Shown here piece after piece: positions 1 to 6,011 of a stretch of 6,476 nt of DNA (position 1 is the first letter of the stretch; each line of letters opens with the position of its first letter). Origin of the DNA: Candidatus Zixiibacteriota bacterium (lineage in GTDB: Bacteria > Zixibacteria > MSB-5A5 > GN15 > JACZUZ01); contig JACZUZ010000116.1 of the NCBI GenBank assembly GCA_022572905.1, positions 1 to 6,476 on the forward strand, given 5' to 3'. The translations under genes and the position numbers were made by a program. Under the pieces are notes generated by a model. That model ran no database searches. It was given only the letters and a program-made list of their open reading frames with translations, and was not told the DNA's origin.

Positions 1-125
1 ATGACACTCTAACTCTTGTCTTATAATCCATAATCCATGACCATCCTCTAAAATCTATCGTTATGCGCTAAATTCTCTATCTGCGCGCTGATTCTGAAAC
101 TAAAGTATTGGAGAGATTCAGTCAA
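1..125. other. Noncoding left edge, no gene recognised
   Basis: This stretch lies downstream of the HAD phosphatase stop codon and runs to the window edge. I found no convincing reading frame, RNA gene or intrinsic terminator in it. The only structure is a perfect two-copy tandem of the 7-mer TAATCCA at 24-37, which is too short to interpret. It may be a 3' untranslated region or the upstream region of a gene beyond the window. Confidence 0.5.
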
Positions 126-803
126 TTACTTTGAAGCGCCACTGCGCCTGCGAGCCGGGGGCCAGTCGTCAAAGAGAGCCTTGCCGATATCGTCAAAACT
201 ATCGAATGGCAAGTGTGGGATATTTTCCTCCTGACAGTATGTCCGCAGATAATTCTTTGCAAAGAGAATATTCGCCTCGTCTATCGCGCAGATATCAGAG
301 AATCCATCGCCTGCAAAAACGATTTTTCCTTCAAAATTTTCTCGCTTGACAATTTCACGAATGAGCTCGGATTTGCAGGCGCCGCATTTTCCACAACCTC
401 CGTCGTGCGGAAAATCCACTTCGAGTCGATTTCCAATAATCCTGCCGCTATTTGTGATTAGTTCTATTCCATCAAGGCTGTGATTTTTTAGAAAGCGCTT
501 GATATAGAGGTCGAATCCGTCCGAGAGAATAACGAGCGGAATATCTTTGCTTCGCAGATACTCAACAAATGACGGAAAGACTGGGTCAATTTCAAACTTG
601 TCGACGAATTCAATCACCTCGCTGTGTGTAGCCCGAAAGCGCTCGGCTTCGATCTGCAGACACTCTCGCGCCCCGATTTGTCTCGTCATCCACAACTCAG
701 AGAGATCGCTATTGTCCACAGTTGAAAAATGTGTGAGGAGATTATAGCCCACATCTTCGGTGGAAATAGTGCCGTCGAAATCCGCAAAGACGAAATATTT
801 CAT
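126..803 (-). CDS. MtnX-like HAD-superfamily (subfamily IB) phosphatase
   Basis: This is a 225-residue cytosolic phosphatase of the haloacid dehalogenase superfamily. Motif I is FADFDGT, with nucleophile D8 and acid/base D10. Motif II is the LSDG serine (S94). The motif III lysine is probably K144. Motif IV is AGDGFSD, with metal ligands D166 and D170. Length and layout match phosphoserine phosphatase-like HAD-IB enzymes. The LSDGFD stretch and the cysteine-rich CGKCGAC just before K144 resemble MtnX, the 2-hydroxy-3-keto-5-methylthiopentenyl-1-phosphate phosphatase of methionine salvage. No other methionine salvage gene is visible, so the substrate is unproven. The ATG at 803 starts directly on the conserved strand before motif I. 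Only a weak GAG-type ribosome site precedes it. It is the last gene of a closely spaced group, 41 bp after the DUF1634 gene. The C-terminal 12 residues are Pro/Arg-rich and probably variable. Superfamily is near certain; the exact activity is not. Confidence 0.9.
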   Translation of the reverse strand: MKYFVFADFDGTISTEDVGYNLLTHFSTVDNSDLSELWMTRQIGARECLQIEAERFRATHSEVIEFVDKFEIDPVFPSFVEYLRSKDIPLVILSDGFDLYIKRFLKNHSLDGIELITNSGRIIGNRLEVDFPHDGGCGKCGACKSELIREIVKRENFEGKIVFAGDGFSDICAIDEANILFAKNYLRTYCQEENIPHLPFDSFDDIGKALFDDWPPARRRSGASK

Positions 804-844
804 ATTACTCTACAAGTGAAAATAAACCACGTTTGATAAATGCG

Positions 845-1120
845 TTACAACACCCAAATTCGGAATGCGGCGGCCCCTGAGATAATAAGAACGATTCCGG
901 CGCTCATCCACAGCGAAGACATTTTCTTCTCTTTCCAAAATGACACTCCCAAGAGAGCCAAACGAATTGGAGTTGAAGCTATAGCCAGAAGAATTCCGAA
1001 CGTAATTATCATCCTTGAAAGAAATTCCTGATCGAAAACTCTATCGGCGACAAGCCCGGCAATCATCGCAACAACCACCAACATGAGAATCGTATTTGTT
1101 AATCGTACTAAATTTTGCAT
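845..1120 (-). CDS. DUF1634 small membrane protein
   Basis: This 91-residue, very hydrophobic protein has three predicted transmembrane helices, at about 9-27, 35-58 and 68-90. A short basic stretch (WKEKK, about 62-66) separates the last two. The TPIRL motif at 50-54 at the end of helix 2, followed by a loop and a last hydrophobic helix, fits DUF1634 as I remember it. Members of that family are usually encoded beside TauE/SafE permeases, as here: the permease gene ends 29 bp upstream. Its function is unknown; an accessory subunit of the permease is an inference from this recurring association. The ATG at 1120 gives a normal N-terminus, although no strong Shine-Dalgarno sequence precedes it. 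The protein is a little shorter than the roughly 110-130 residues I recall for the family, because the N-terminal tail is short. The frame is intact, so I do not call it truncated. Confidence 0.8.
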   Translation of the reverse strand: MQNLVRLTNTILMLVVVAMIAGLVADRVFDQEFLSRMIITFGILLAIASTPIRLALLGVSFWKEKKMSSLWMSAGIVLIISGAAAFRIWVL

Positions 1121-1149
1121 GACCGAAAATTCTTGTCCGGTTTACAGTT

Positions 1150-1917
1150 TCATAACTGCGCTATACCCTGTCTTATCATACGATAGCAAAAATAAATGAG
1201 CAAAGCCGCGAACAGAAGGCGCGAATAAATCGACTTCGATCTTGCTCCGATGAGTCCGCCAAGTTTGGCGCCGGTTATTATCCCCAGAACTACAGCTGGG
1301 ATTATGTCGAATGTTTCATCAAGGGCGCCCTGAGCGTAATATACTACGGCGGCCGCCGTTGCGGTTAGTCCTACCGTAAAGGCCGATGTTCCCACCGCGC
1401 GCGGCATTGGGAAACCGAGGCCAATGAACAAAAGCGGAACATATATGATTCCGCCCCCCAATCCCAGAAGACCTGTGAGCGTTCCGGCGAAAAACGCCAG
1501 AGCTATAAAGAATATTGTTTTGGATGTCGAAACTTGTGAGCGGTGAACCTCTTCGCTATTGCTTTTGGACAAGATAGAAATCGACGAGTAGAGCAAAATA
1601 CCCGAGAACAGAAACGCCAGATAGGCGCCCGGAATATACTCCGAGAGAAGTCCGCCCGTTACACTGCCCGCGGACGCGGAAAGCGCAAGACTAATCGCGA
1701 ATTCAATATCAACAAGCCCCTTGCGAAGATAAACTGTGGATGCGGACATTGATGTCGAAATTACGGAGATGAGTGAAATTCCGACCGCTTGTTGAATTGA
1801 TAGACCCGCGAATAGAGTGAGTCCGGGAGTCAAAATCACTCCCCCACCCAGACCCAGTAAGCCTGAAATAAAACCGACACCAACGGCTCCCAGAAAAAAA
1901 TACAATATCTCAGGCAT
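1150..1917 (-). CDS. TauE/SafE-family membrane permease (putative anion exporter)
   Basis: This is a 255-residue inner-membrane protein with about eight predicted transmembrane helices. It shows the internal duplication typical of TauE/SafE (formerly DUF81) permeases: GLLGLGGG occurs at about residues 19-26 and again at 149-156, each followed by a hydrophobic segment with a proline (ILTPGL and IYVPLL). The two halves are joined by a polar linker at about 118-132 (SKSNSEEVHRSQVSTSK). Characterised family members export sulfite, sulfoacetate or related organosulfur anions, but the family is broad and substrate cannot be read from sequence. The ATG at 1917 places helix 1 directly at the N-terminus. 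No Shine-Dalgarno sequence is seen. A 90-bp gap containing short repeats separates it from the S41 protease upstream, so it may have its own promoter. The DUF1634 gene follows after 29 bp and is probably co-transcribed. Confidence 0.9.
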   Translation of the reverse strand: MPEILYFFLGAVGVGFISGLLGLGGGVILTPGLTLFAGLSIQQAVGISLISVISTSMSASTVYLRKGLVDIEFAISLALSASAGSVTGGLLSEYIPGAYLAFLFSGILLYSSISILSKSNSEEVHRSQVSTSKTIFFIALAFFAGTLTGLLGLGGGIIYVPLLFIGLGFPMPRAVGTSAFTVGLTATAAAVVYYAQGALDETFDIIPAVVLGIITGAKLGGLIGARSKSIYSRLLFAALLIYFCYRMIRQGIAQL

Positions 1918-1934
1918 GGTTAATTACGAGCGCT

Positions 1935-1996
1935 AATGATTTCAAGCATGAATGGTTTCAAGCGTCACTGCTTTAATTGTAAGTGGTTTCAAGTTC
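1935..1996. repeat. Degenerate 15-16 bp tandem repeat upstream of the permease gene
   Basis: Four consecutive units can be aligned at 1935-1950, 1951-1966, 1967-1981 and 1982-1996. Units 1, 2 and 4 share (T)G(A/G)TTTCAAG on the plus strand; the third is poorly conserved (TGCTTTAATTG). Read on the minus strand, the direction of transcription, each good copy gives CTTGAAAYCA, which also contains TTGAAA, close to a -35 hexamer. The array fills most of the 90 bp between the protease stop and the permease start. It could be an operator with repeated protein-binding sites, or simple slippage in noncoding DNA. I could not pair it with a convincing -10 element. Confidence 0.5.
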
Positions 1997-2007
1997 AATT
2001 ACCTGGC

Positions 2008-3654
2008 TTAATTGACTTTTGTAATATCATCGGAAGCGGATGTTTCTCTTAGAATTTTTTCGCAGGCGAGTATGTCGCTATCACGAGCCAGAGAAAATTT
2101 CAAGAATGCTTCCCCAACTCCATCGCGGCGCTCATAGGCCAGCGACGTCAATTTTCTAATGATAGCCTCGCTCTCTAATTCGAAATCCGGAGCCGTGGAT
2201 TCTTCGGCAATATTAAAAATGTCGAGCATAACTTCATGAGCCCGTGGATTGTTTAGATACAATTGAGCTCGTAGATAAAGTTCCTGCGCCTTTAGAAGTA
2301 GATCGCTTTGCAGAGAGAAATCATTCGACTTGGCGAATGATTCAAACGCTAAAACGAAAGTTTCAGTGCGAACCGGGTTTTTACTTTGCTCTATTAGTTC
2401 GTTCTGATAGAAGCCGACAAAGCGATGAAAGAGCATGCTCATTCCCAATTGACGAATCAGCGGCGAAGTTTTTTTAAATTCATACTGAATTGTTGGAGGA
2501 ATGCCCGAACCGGAATCAATTGGTCCGTTATCAATTTTGTTTAAGAAAACATCGCCTACGAAGTAATAGCGGCTGACAGTTAATCGCGATGCGGAGCCAT
2601 CAGCAAAACGATGATACATTTGTACAAGCCCCTTTCCAAAAGTCGTATCGCCAATCAAAATGGCGCGATCCGCATACATCAGTGACCCACAGAAAATTTC
2701 TGCTGCTGAGGCGGAGTTTTTGTCAATCATAATGGCCAGAGGAATTCCGTTCGTGACATCAGAGCCGTCGGAATAAAACTCTTCTCTATCCCAGTATGAT
2801 CTTCCCTTGCGTCCCAGAATCAGAATATCCTCATCCAAAAATAAATCAACCATATCAAGAGCTTCATTTAGAAGCCCGCCCGGGTTGCCGCGAACGTCGA
2901 CTATAATTCCAGACGGATTCGGGTACAGCTCCAATAGTGAATCGAGTTTGTCTTTGAATTGATTATATATTCCTGATTCAAAATCGATGACTCGCAGATA
3001 GATTGTCTTGTCGGAAGTGACACCGCAATATGGAATATGATTCAGGTCAACCGAACCGCGCGTAATTTCTATCTCAAGAGTGTCGATAATGAATTCCGCT
3101 TTTCTGCCTTTTTCGAGGAGAACTCTTTTGGGTCGCAGAATTGTCGCGGTGACATTCTCTCCGGCCTTTCCTCGCAGAACCAAGCTCGCCTCAAATGTGC
3201 TTTTCCCTGCGAGGCTAATTGAATCGCCTTTGATAATAATATCTCCCAGAAGAATACCCGCCCCGGCCGAGGGTCCGCGAGGATTCACGCCTGCGACAAC
3301 CAGACCTTCGGGAATAGAAAAAATCGAAACCCCTATTCCCGAATAGGCCCCGGAGAATTCTTCATCGACCTGACTGAAATAATCCGCGGGCACATAGCGA
3401 CTATAGCGATCCAGCATACCATAGAGTTCAGCCGCCGCGCTTTCGAACAACCGCTCGCCGTCAATTATGTCGGGATGTTCCGATATTGCCAGACTTGCAG
3501 TGGAAGATATTCTGCTAACTATCGCCAGTTGGGGGGATGACAGCGCATACATTGCGCCTGCCAAGAAAAGAACTACAAACGCGATTAGTAGGAAAATCGA
3601 TAATCCAACGGTACTTTGCGGCCCGTTCAATAGATTTTCTTTGTTGGTATCCAC
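2008..3654 (-). CDS. S41-family C-terminal processing protease (CtpA/Prc type), membrane-anchored
   Basis: This 548-residue serine protease has a single N-terminal transmembrane anchor (about 16-38), which places the rest in the periplasm. A short helical segment and the YSRYVP region (84-89) lead into a PDZ domain at about 101-175. The S41 catalytic domain spans about 200-390. It contains VDVRGNPGG (252-260), the serine in NSASAAEIF (S316), and the lysine in TFGKGLVQ (K341). S316, K341 and Q345 align by spacing with E. coli Prc S430, K455 and Q459, so the active site looks intact. Residues 400-548 form an alpha-helical extension, resembling from memory the tail of long CtpA proteins in FCB-group bacteria. 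Family members trim or degrade exported proteins near their C-termini. The start is GTG at 3654. In-frame codons continue upstream to the thymidylate kinase stop 21 bp away without another plausible start; TTG at residue 9 is a weaker alternative. No strong ribosome site is visible. Confidence 0.93.
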   Translation of the reverse strand: MDTNKENLLNGPQSTVGLSIFLLIAFVVLFLAGAMYALSSPQLAIVSRISSTASLAISEHPDIIDGERLFESAAAELYGMLDRYSRYVPADYFSQVDEEFSGAYSGIGVSIFSIPEGLVVAGVNPRGPSAGAGILLGDIIIKGDSISLAGKSTFEASLVLRGKAGENVTATILRPKRVLLEKGRKAEFIIDTLEIEITRGSVDLNHIPYCGVTSDKTIYLRVIDFESGIYNQFKDKLDSLLELYPNPSGIIVDVRGNPGGLLNEALDMVDLFLDEDILILGRKGRSYWDREEFYSDGSDVTNGIPLAIMIDKNSASAAEIFCGSLMYADRAILIGDTTFGKGLVQMYHRFADGSASRLTVSRYYFVGDVFLNKIDNGPIDSGSGIPPTIQYEFKKTSPLIRQLGMSMLFHRFVGFYQNELIEQSKNPVRTETFVLAFESFAKSNDFSLQSDLLLKAQELYLRAQLYLNNPRAHEVMLDIFNIAEESTAPDFELESEAIIRKLTSLAYERRDGVGEAFLKFSLARDSDILACEKILRETSASDDITKVN

Positions 3655-3675
3655 GGTTAAAGAACATTCCGGAAA

Positions 3676-4332
3676 TTAGCTGTCGTTAGATTTGGAGAAC
3701 TTATCTAGCGCTTTATCAAGCTCTTTCCCGGATTGGGCAAAGACCTTGGCCGGAGTCTGTTCTCCGTTTATCAATTTAACACGCCTTGGCTCATTCGCCG
3801 CGATTCGACGAAATCCAGATCTAACGCGGCGGAAAAACTCTTCTTTCTCTGATTCCAGTCTGTCCGCGGATCGCTTTCTTCTGGATAGCGAAGTTTTCGG
3901 GCTAATGTCATATACAAACGTTAGATTCGGCTTGATTTTTCCTGCAATTCTTTTGCGAATTTTCTCGATTAGATCAAAATCCATTCGCCTGCCATATCCT
4001 TGATACGCCACAGTCGAGTCATGAAACCTGTCGCAAAGAATTATTCGATTCTTCTTAAGCGCAGGGATAATCTTCTCGCTCACCAATTGTCCGCGGGCGG
4101 TGAGATATAGCAGAAGCTCCGGATACGGATCGATTTTCATTTTTTTATTGAGAAGCAGAGAGCGGACCTTTTCAGAGAGGGTGGTCGAACCCGGTTCGCG
4201 CAATGTAACAACGCTGTATCCTTTTGATTCCAGATATTTCTTGACGAGTTTAAGTTGAGTGGATTTTCCACAGCAATCGATTCCCTCGAAAGTGATGAAT
4301 AATCCGCGACTCGTGGAGGACTCAGGAGGCAT
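3676..4332 (-). CDS. tmk: Thymidylate kinase (dTMP kinase)
   Basis: This 218-residue cytosolic enzyme phosphorylates dTMP to dTDP with ATP, an essential step of dTTP synthesis. The Walker A loop is FEGIDCCGKSTQ (15-26), with K23 and S24 contacting phosphate. The REPGST motif (45-50) binds nucleotide, and DRFHDST (101-107) is the family DR(Y/F) signature. The basic lid lies at about 150-160 (SRRKRSADRLES), placing the catalytic arginines in the lid as in E. coli-type enzymes. Length is normal (about 205-215) apart from a nine-residue polar N-terminal extension before GLFITFEG. The ATG at 4332 is the only good start, because a TGA lies four codons upstream. No Shine-Dalgarno sequence precedes it. 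The second cysteine of the P-loop is unusual, since glycine is common at C20. The gene follows the terminator of the inositol synthase by only about 32 bp, so where its promoter lies is unclear. The S41 protease gene starts 21 bp downstream, suggesting one transcript. Confidence 0.95.
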   Translation of the reverse strand: MPPESSTSRGLFITFEGIDCCGKSTQLKLVKKYLESKGYSVVTLREPGSTTLSEKVRSLLLNKKMKIDPYPELLLYLTARGQLVSEKIIPALKKNRIILCDRFHDSTVAYQGYGRRMDFDLIEKIRKRIAGKIKPNLTFVYDISPKTSLSRRKRSADRLESEKEEFFRRVRSGFRRIAANEPRRVKLINGEQTPAKVFAQSGKELDKALDKFSKSNDS

Positions 4333-4364
4333 TCTGTGCGATCACCATAATTGTTTGAATTTGT

Positions 4365-4397
4365 AAAAGAAAAAACGGCGGGAGTTTCACCCCGCCG
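4365..4397 (-). terminator. Rho-independent terminator of the inositol-3-phosphate synthase gene
   Basis: On the minus strand the right arm CGGCGGG (4397-4391) pairs perfectly over seven base pairs, six of them G-C rich, with CCCGCCG (4382-4376) around an 8-nt loop. A T-rich tract follows immediately (4375-4365; six T, one C, four T). This is a textbook intrinsic terminator, 79 bp after the inositol synthase stop codon. There is no T tract on the plus-strand side, so it acts only on minus-strand transcripts. It sits 32 bp before the thymidylate kinase start and so marks an operon boundary. Confidence 0.9.
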
Positions 4398-4475
4398 CCA
4401 ACAATTATTAATTAATCATTTACGATGTTTTAAGAAAGCCTACCCCATCAATGGTGGAGTAAACGCTCTTTCATT

Positions 4476-5714
4476 TTAGCGCTTTTTCGTTTTATTCTTT
4501 GACGCCACTCTCTTCTTGGAAGCGCTGGCGGATTTTGTTTTCTTCGTATTCTTTTTTGGCTTTGTAACAACTTTCCCAACAGCAGGCGCCTTGGCGGCCG
4601 CCTTTAAGCGACCGGTGGGTCTCTTGACATGTTTCCAGCCATACTTGAGAATAAACTCTTCTGTCAAACGACGAGCTTCGTCATCGGTAAATTGCACCGG
4701 AGGTGACTTCTTAAAATACGCGGACGGACCCTTCAGAGCGCCGGAGAGTTTATTGTCCAGTCCTATTTTTGCGCAACGCACGGCGTCTATCACAACGCCC
4801 GCCGAATTGGGACTGTCCCAGACCTCCAGTTTCATTTCCAAGTTCAGAGGGACGTTACCGAATGTGGTTCCCTCCATTCGAATTTGGGCCCACTTGCGAT
4901 CATCGAGCCAGGCGACATAATCTGAAGGTCCGATATGAACATTTCTCTCGCCTATGTCATAGTCGAGCTGACTTGTGACAGCGTTTGTTTTAGATATTTT
5001 CTTGGATTCCAATCGTGAGCGTTCCAGCATGTTTAGAAAATCGGTGTTGCCGCCGATGTTAAGCTGGCTTGTCCGCTCAAGTTTAACCCCGCGTTCGCGA
5101 AAGAGTCTGGTGAGGACGCGATGGACTATTGTTGCTCCGACCTGTGATTTGATATCGTCGCCGATAACGGGCAATCCACGGTCAGTAAAGCGCTTCTGCC
5201 AGTAAGCCTCGCGAGCAATGAATACAGGAATACAGTTAACGAACGCGCAGCCGGCTTTTAGAATCTGCTCGACATACCATTTCGTGGCCTCCTCCGAACC
5301 AACCGGAAGATAATTTATCACGACATCGGTTTTGGTTTCTTTCAGGAGCTTTACTATATCGACTGTGTCTCCGGGCGCTTTTTCTATTATCTCTGAAAGA
5401 TACTTGCCCAAACCATCATGAGTCATGCCTCTCTGGACGATTACTCCGGATTTGGGGACACCGGAAAATCTGAAAGTGTTGTTCGGTTTGGTAAAAATTG
5501 CTTCGGAAAGGTCCTTGCCAACTTTGTTCTTGTCTATATCAATAGCGGCCGAAAATTCGATATCGCGAATATGATACCCACCTAGATTTACATGCATCAA
5601 TCCAGGGACAAATTCATCCTCTTTCGCATTCTTGTAAAACTCCACTCCCTGAACTAACGAGGAAGCGCAATTACCTACCCCGATAATCGCAACTCTGACC
5701 TTACCCTTTGCCAT
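4476..5714 (-). CDS. ino1: Inositol-3-phosphate synthase with lysine-rich C-terminal tail
   Basis: This 412-residue NAD-dependent enzyme converts glucose 6-phosphate to 1L-myo-inositol 1-phosphate, the committed step to inositol compounds. An N-terminal Rossmann motif [12 protein letters not shown] spans 12-23. NYLPVGSE (134-141), [11 protein letters not shown] (185-195), NIGGNTDF (219-226) and [15 protein letters not shown] (299-313) are conserved family blocks; K189 in GDDIKS is a likely active-site lysine. The core, to about residue 368, matches the roughly 360-370 residues of actinobacterial-type enzymes. The last 44 residues are an added tail with 15 Lys, 3 Arg and no acidic residue. The start at 5714 is preferred because AAAGGA lies 9 nt upstream and the protein then begins directly at the Rossmann strand. 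A GTG at 5771 would add 19 unconserved residues and would sit at the predicted transcription start. The gene is monocistronic by context, with its own promoter upstream and a terminator downstream. In bacteria the product feeds phosphatidylinositol-type lipids or solutes; which applies here is unknown. Confidence 0.95.
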   Translation of the reverse strand: MAKGKVRVAIIGVGNCASSLVQGVEFYKNAKEDEFVPGLMHVNLGGYHIRDIEFSAAIDIDKNKVGKDLSEAIFTKPNNTFRFSGVPKSGVIVQRGMTHDGLGKYLSEIIEKAPGDTVDIVKLLKETKTDVVINYLPVGSEEATKWYVEQILKAGCAFVNCIPVFIAREAYWQKRFTDRGLPVIGDDIKSQVGATIVHRVLTRLFRERGVKLERTSQLNIGGNTDFLNMLERSRLESKKISKTNAVTSQLDYDIGERNVHIGPSDYVAWLDDRKWAQIRMEGTTFGNVPLNLEMKLEVWDSPNSAGVVIDAVRCAKIGLDNKLSGALKGPSAYFKKSPPVQFTDDEARRLTEEFILKYGWKHVKRPTGRLKAAAKAPAVGKVVTKPKKNTKKTKSASASKKRVASKNKTKKR

Positions 5715-5723
5715 ATGAATAAT

Positions 5724-5730
5724 TCCTTTC
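5724..5730 (-). promoter_or_regulatory. Shine-Dalgarno site that fixes the ino1 start
   Basis: On the minus strand the sequence GAAAGGA ends 9 nt before the ATG at 5714. It is the only strong ribosome binding site seen before a gene start in this window, and it supports the ATG over the in-frame GTG at 5771. Confidence 0.75.
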
Positions 5731-5774
5731 TGGTTATCGAAATTCGCACAGGGAGACAATCCCCCACACACCAG

Positions 5775-5803
5775 AGGCTACGCTTCTTACACGCGCCTGT
5801 CAA
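5775..5803 (-). promoter_or_regulatory. Candidate sigma-70 promoter for ino1
   Basis: On the minus strand a perfect TTGACA (5803-5798) is followed, after exactly 17 nt, by TAGCCT (5780-5775), a weak -10 that keeps TA at the first two positions and the final T. Transcription would start near 5768, giving a leader of about 54 nt before the ATG at 5714. The -10 is poor, so an activator may be needed, or the true element may differ. Confidence 0.45.
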
Positions 5804-6011
5804 ATAATTGCCCCAATCAACGCGAATATTCATTTGGAAACGGCCCTGATCGGGCTAGAATAGTTTTGGAAAAATTCTCCAGATGCGTCGAAAACTTGCT
5901 TTCGCCAGTCAGAAGGCCTGTAAAATGTGACCCCAATTGGGATTATCCGGCGTTAACTGATTGCCATACAACGGATTATACGAATTGGAGCAAATTGGCC
6001 TGATAGAGTTC
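5804..6011. other. Intergenic region between dockerin-protein stop and ino1 promoter
   Basis: This forms most of the roughly 300-bp noncoding stretch between 5715 and 6011, the rest being the ino1 leader and promoter. I see no gene and no intrinsic terminator for the dockerin protein. It contains a perfect 10-bp palindrome, CCCAATTGGG at 5932-5941. The hexamer AATTGG recurs at 5983 and 5993. A small inverted repeat GCCC/GGGC lies at 5843-5855 without a following T tract. None of these can be assigned a function. Confidence 0.5.

Noticed and set aside
24..37. Tandem 7-mer TAATCCA
   Set aside because: Two copies of a short AT-rich word are expected by chance and cannot support a repeat family or regulatory call.
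51..90. Two 20-bp segments with similar ends (AAAATCTATC... and AAATTCTCTA..., both ending GCGCT)
   Set aside because: Only about 13 of 20 positions match, without a third copy or flanking structure; this is within chance for noncoding DNA.
1150..1917. Internal duplication of the permease as a recent gene duplication
   Set aside because: The two halves are the ancient inverted-repeat fold common to all TauE/SafE permeases, not a new event.
4516..4920. Plus-strand 134-codon reading frame opposite ino1
   Set aside because: It is antisense to a strongly supported conserved enzyme; its phenylalanine-rich start simply mirrors the lysine codons of the basic tail.
5715..5771. Longer inositol synthase starting at an in-frame GTG
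   Set aside because: The extra 19 residues are not family-like, the GTG coincides with the predicted transcription start, and a good Shine-Dalgarno site precedes the ATG at 5714.
5843..5855. GCCC/GGGC inverted repeat as a terminator for the dockerin gene
   Set aside because: The stem is only four base pairs and no T tract follows on the minus strand.
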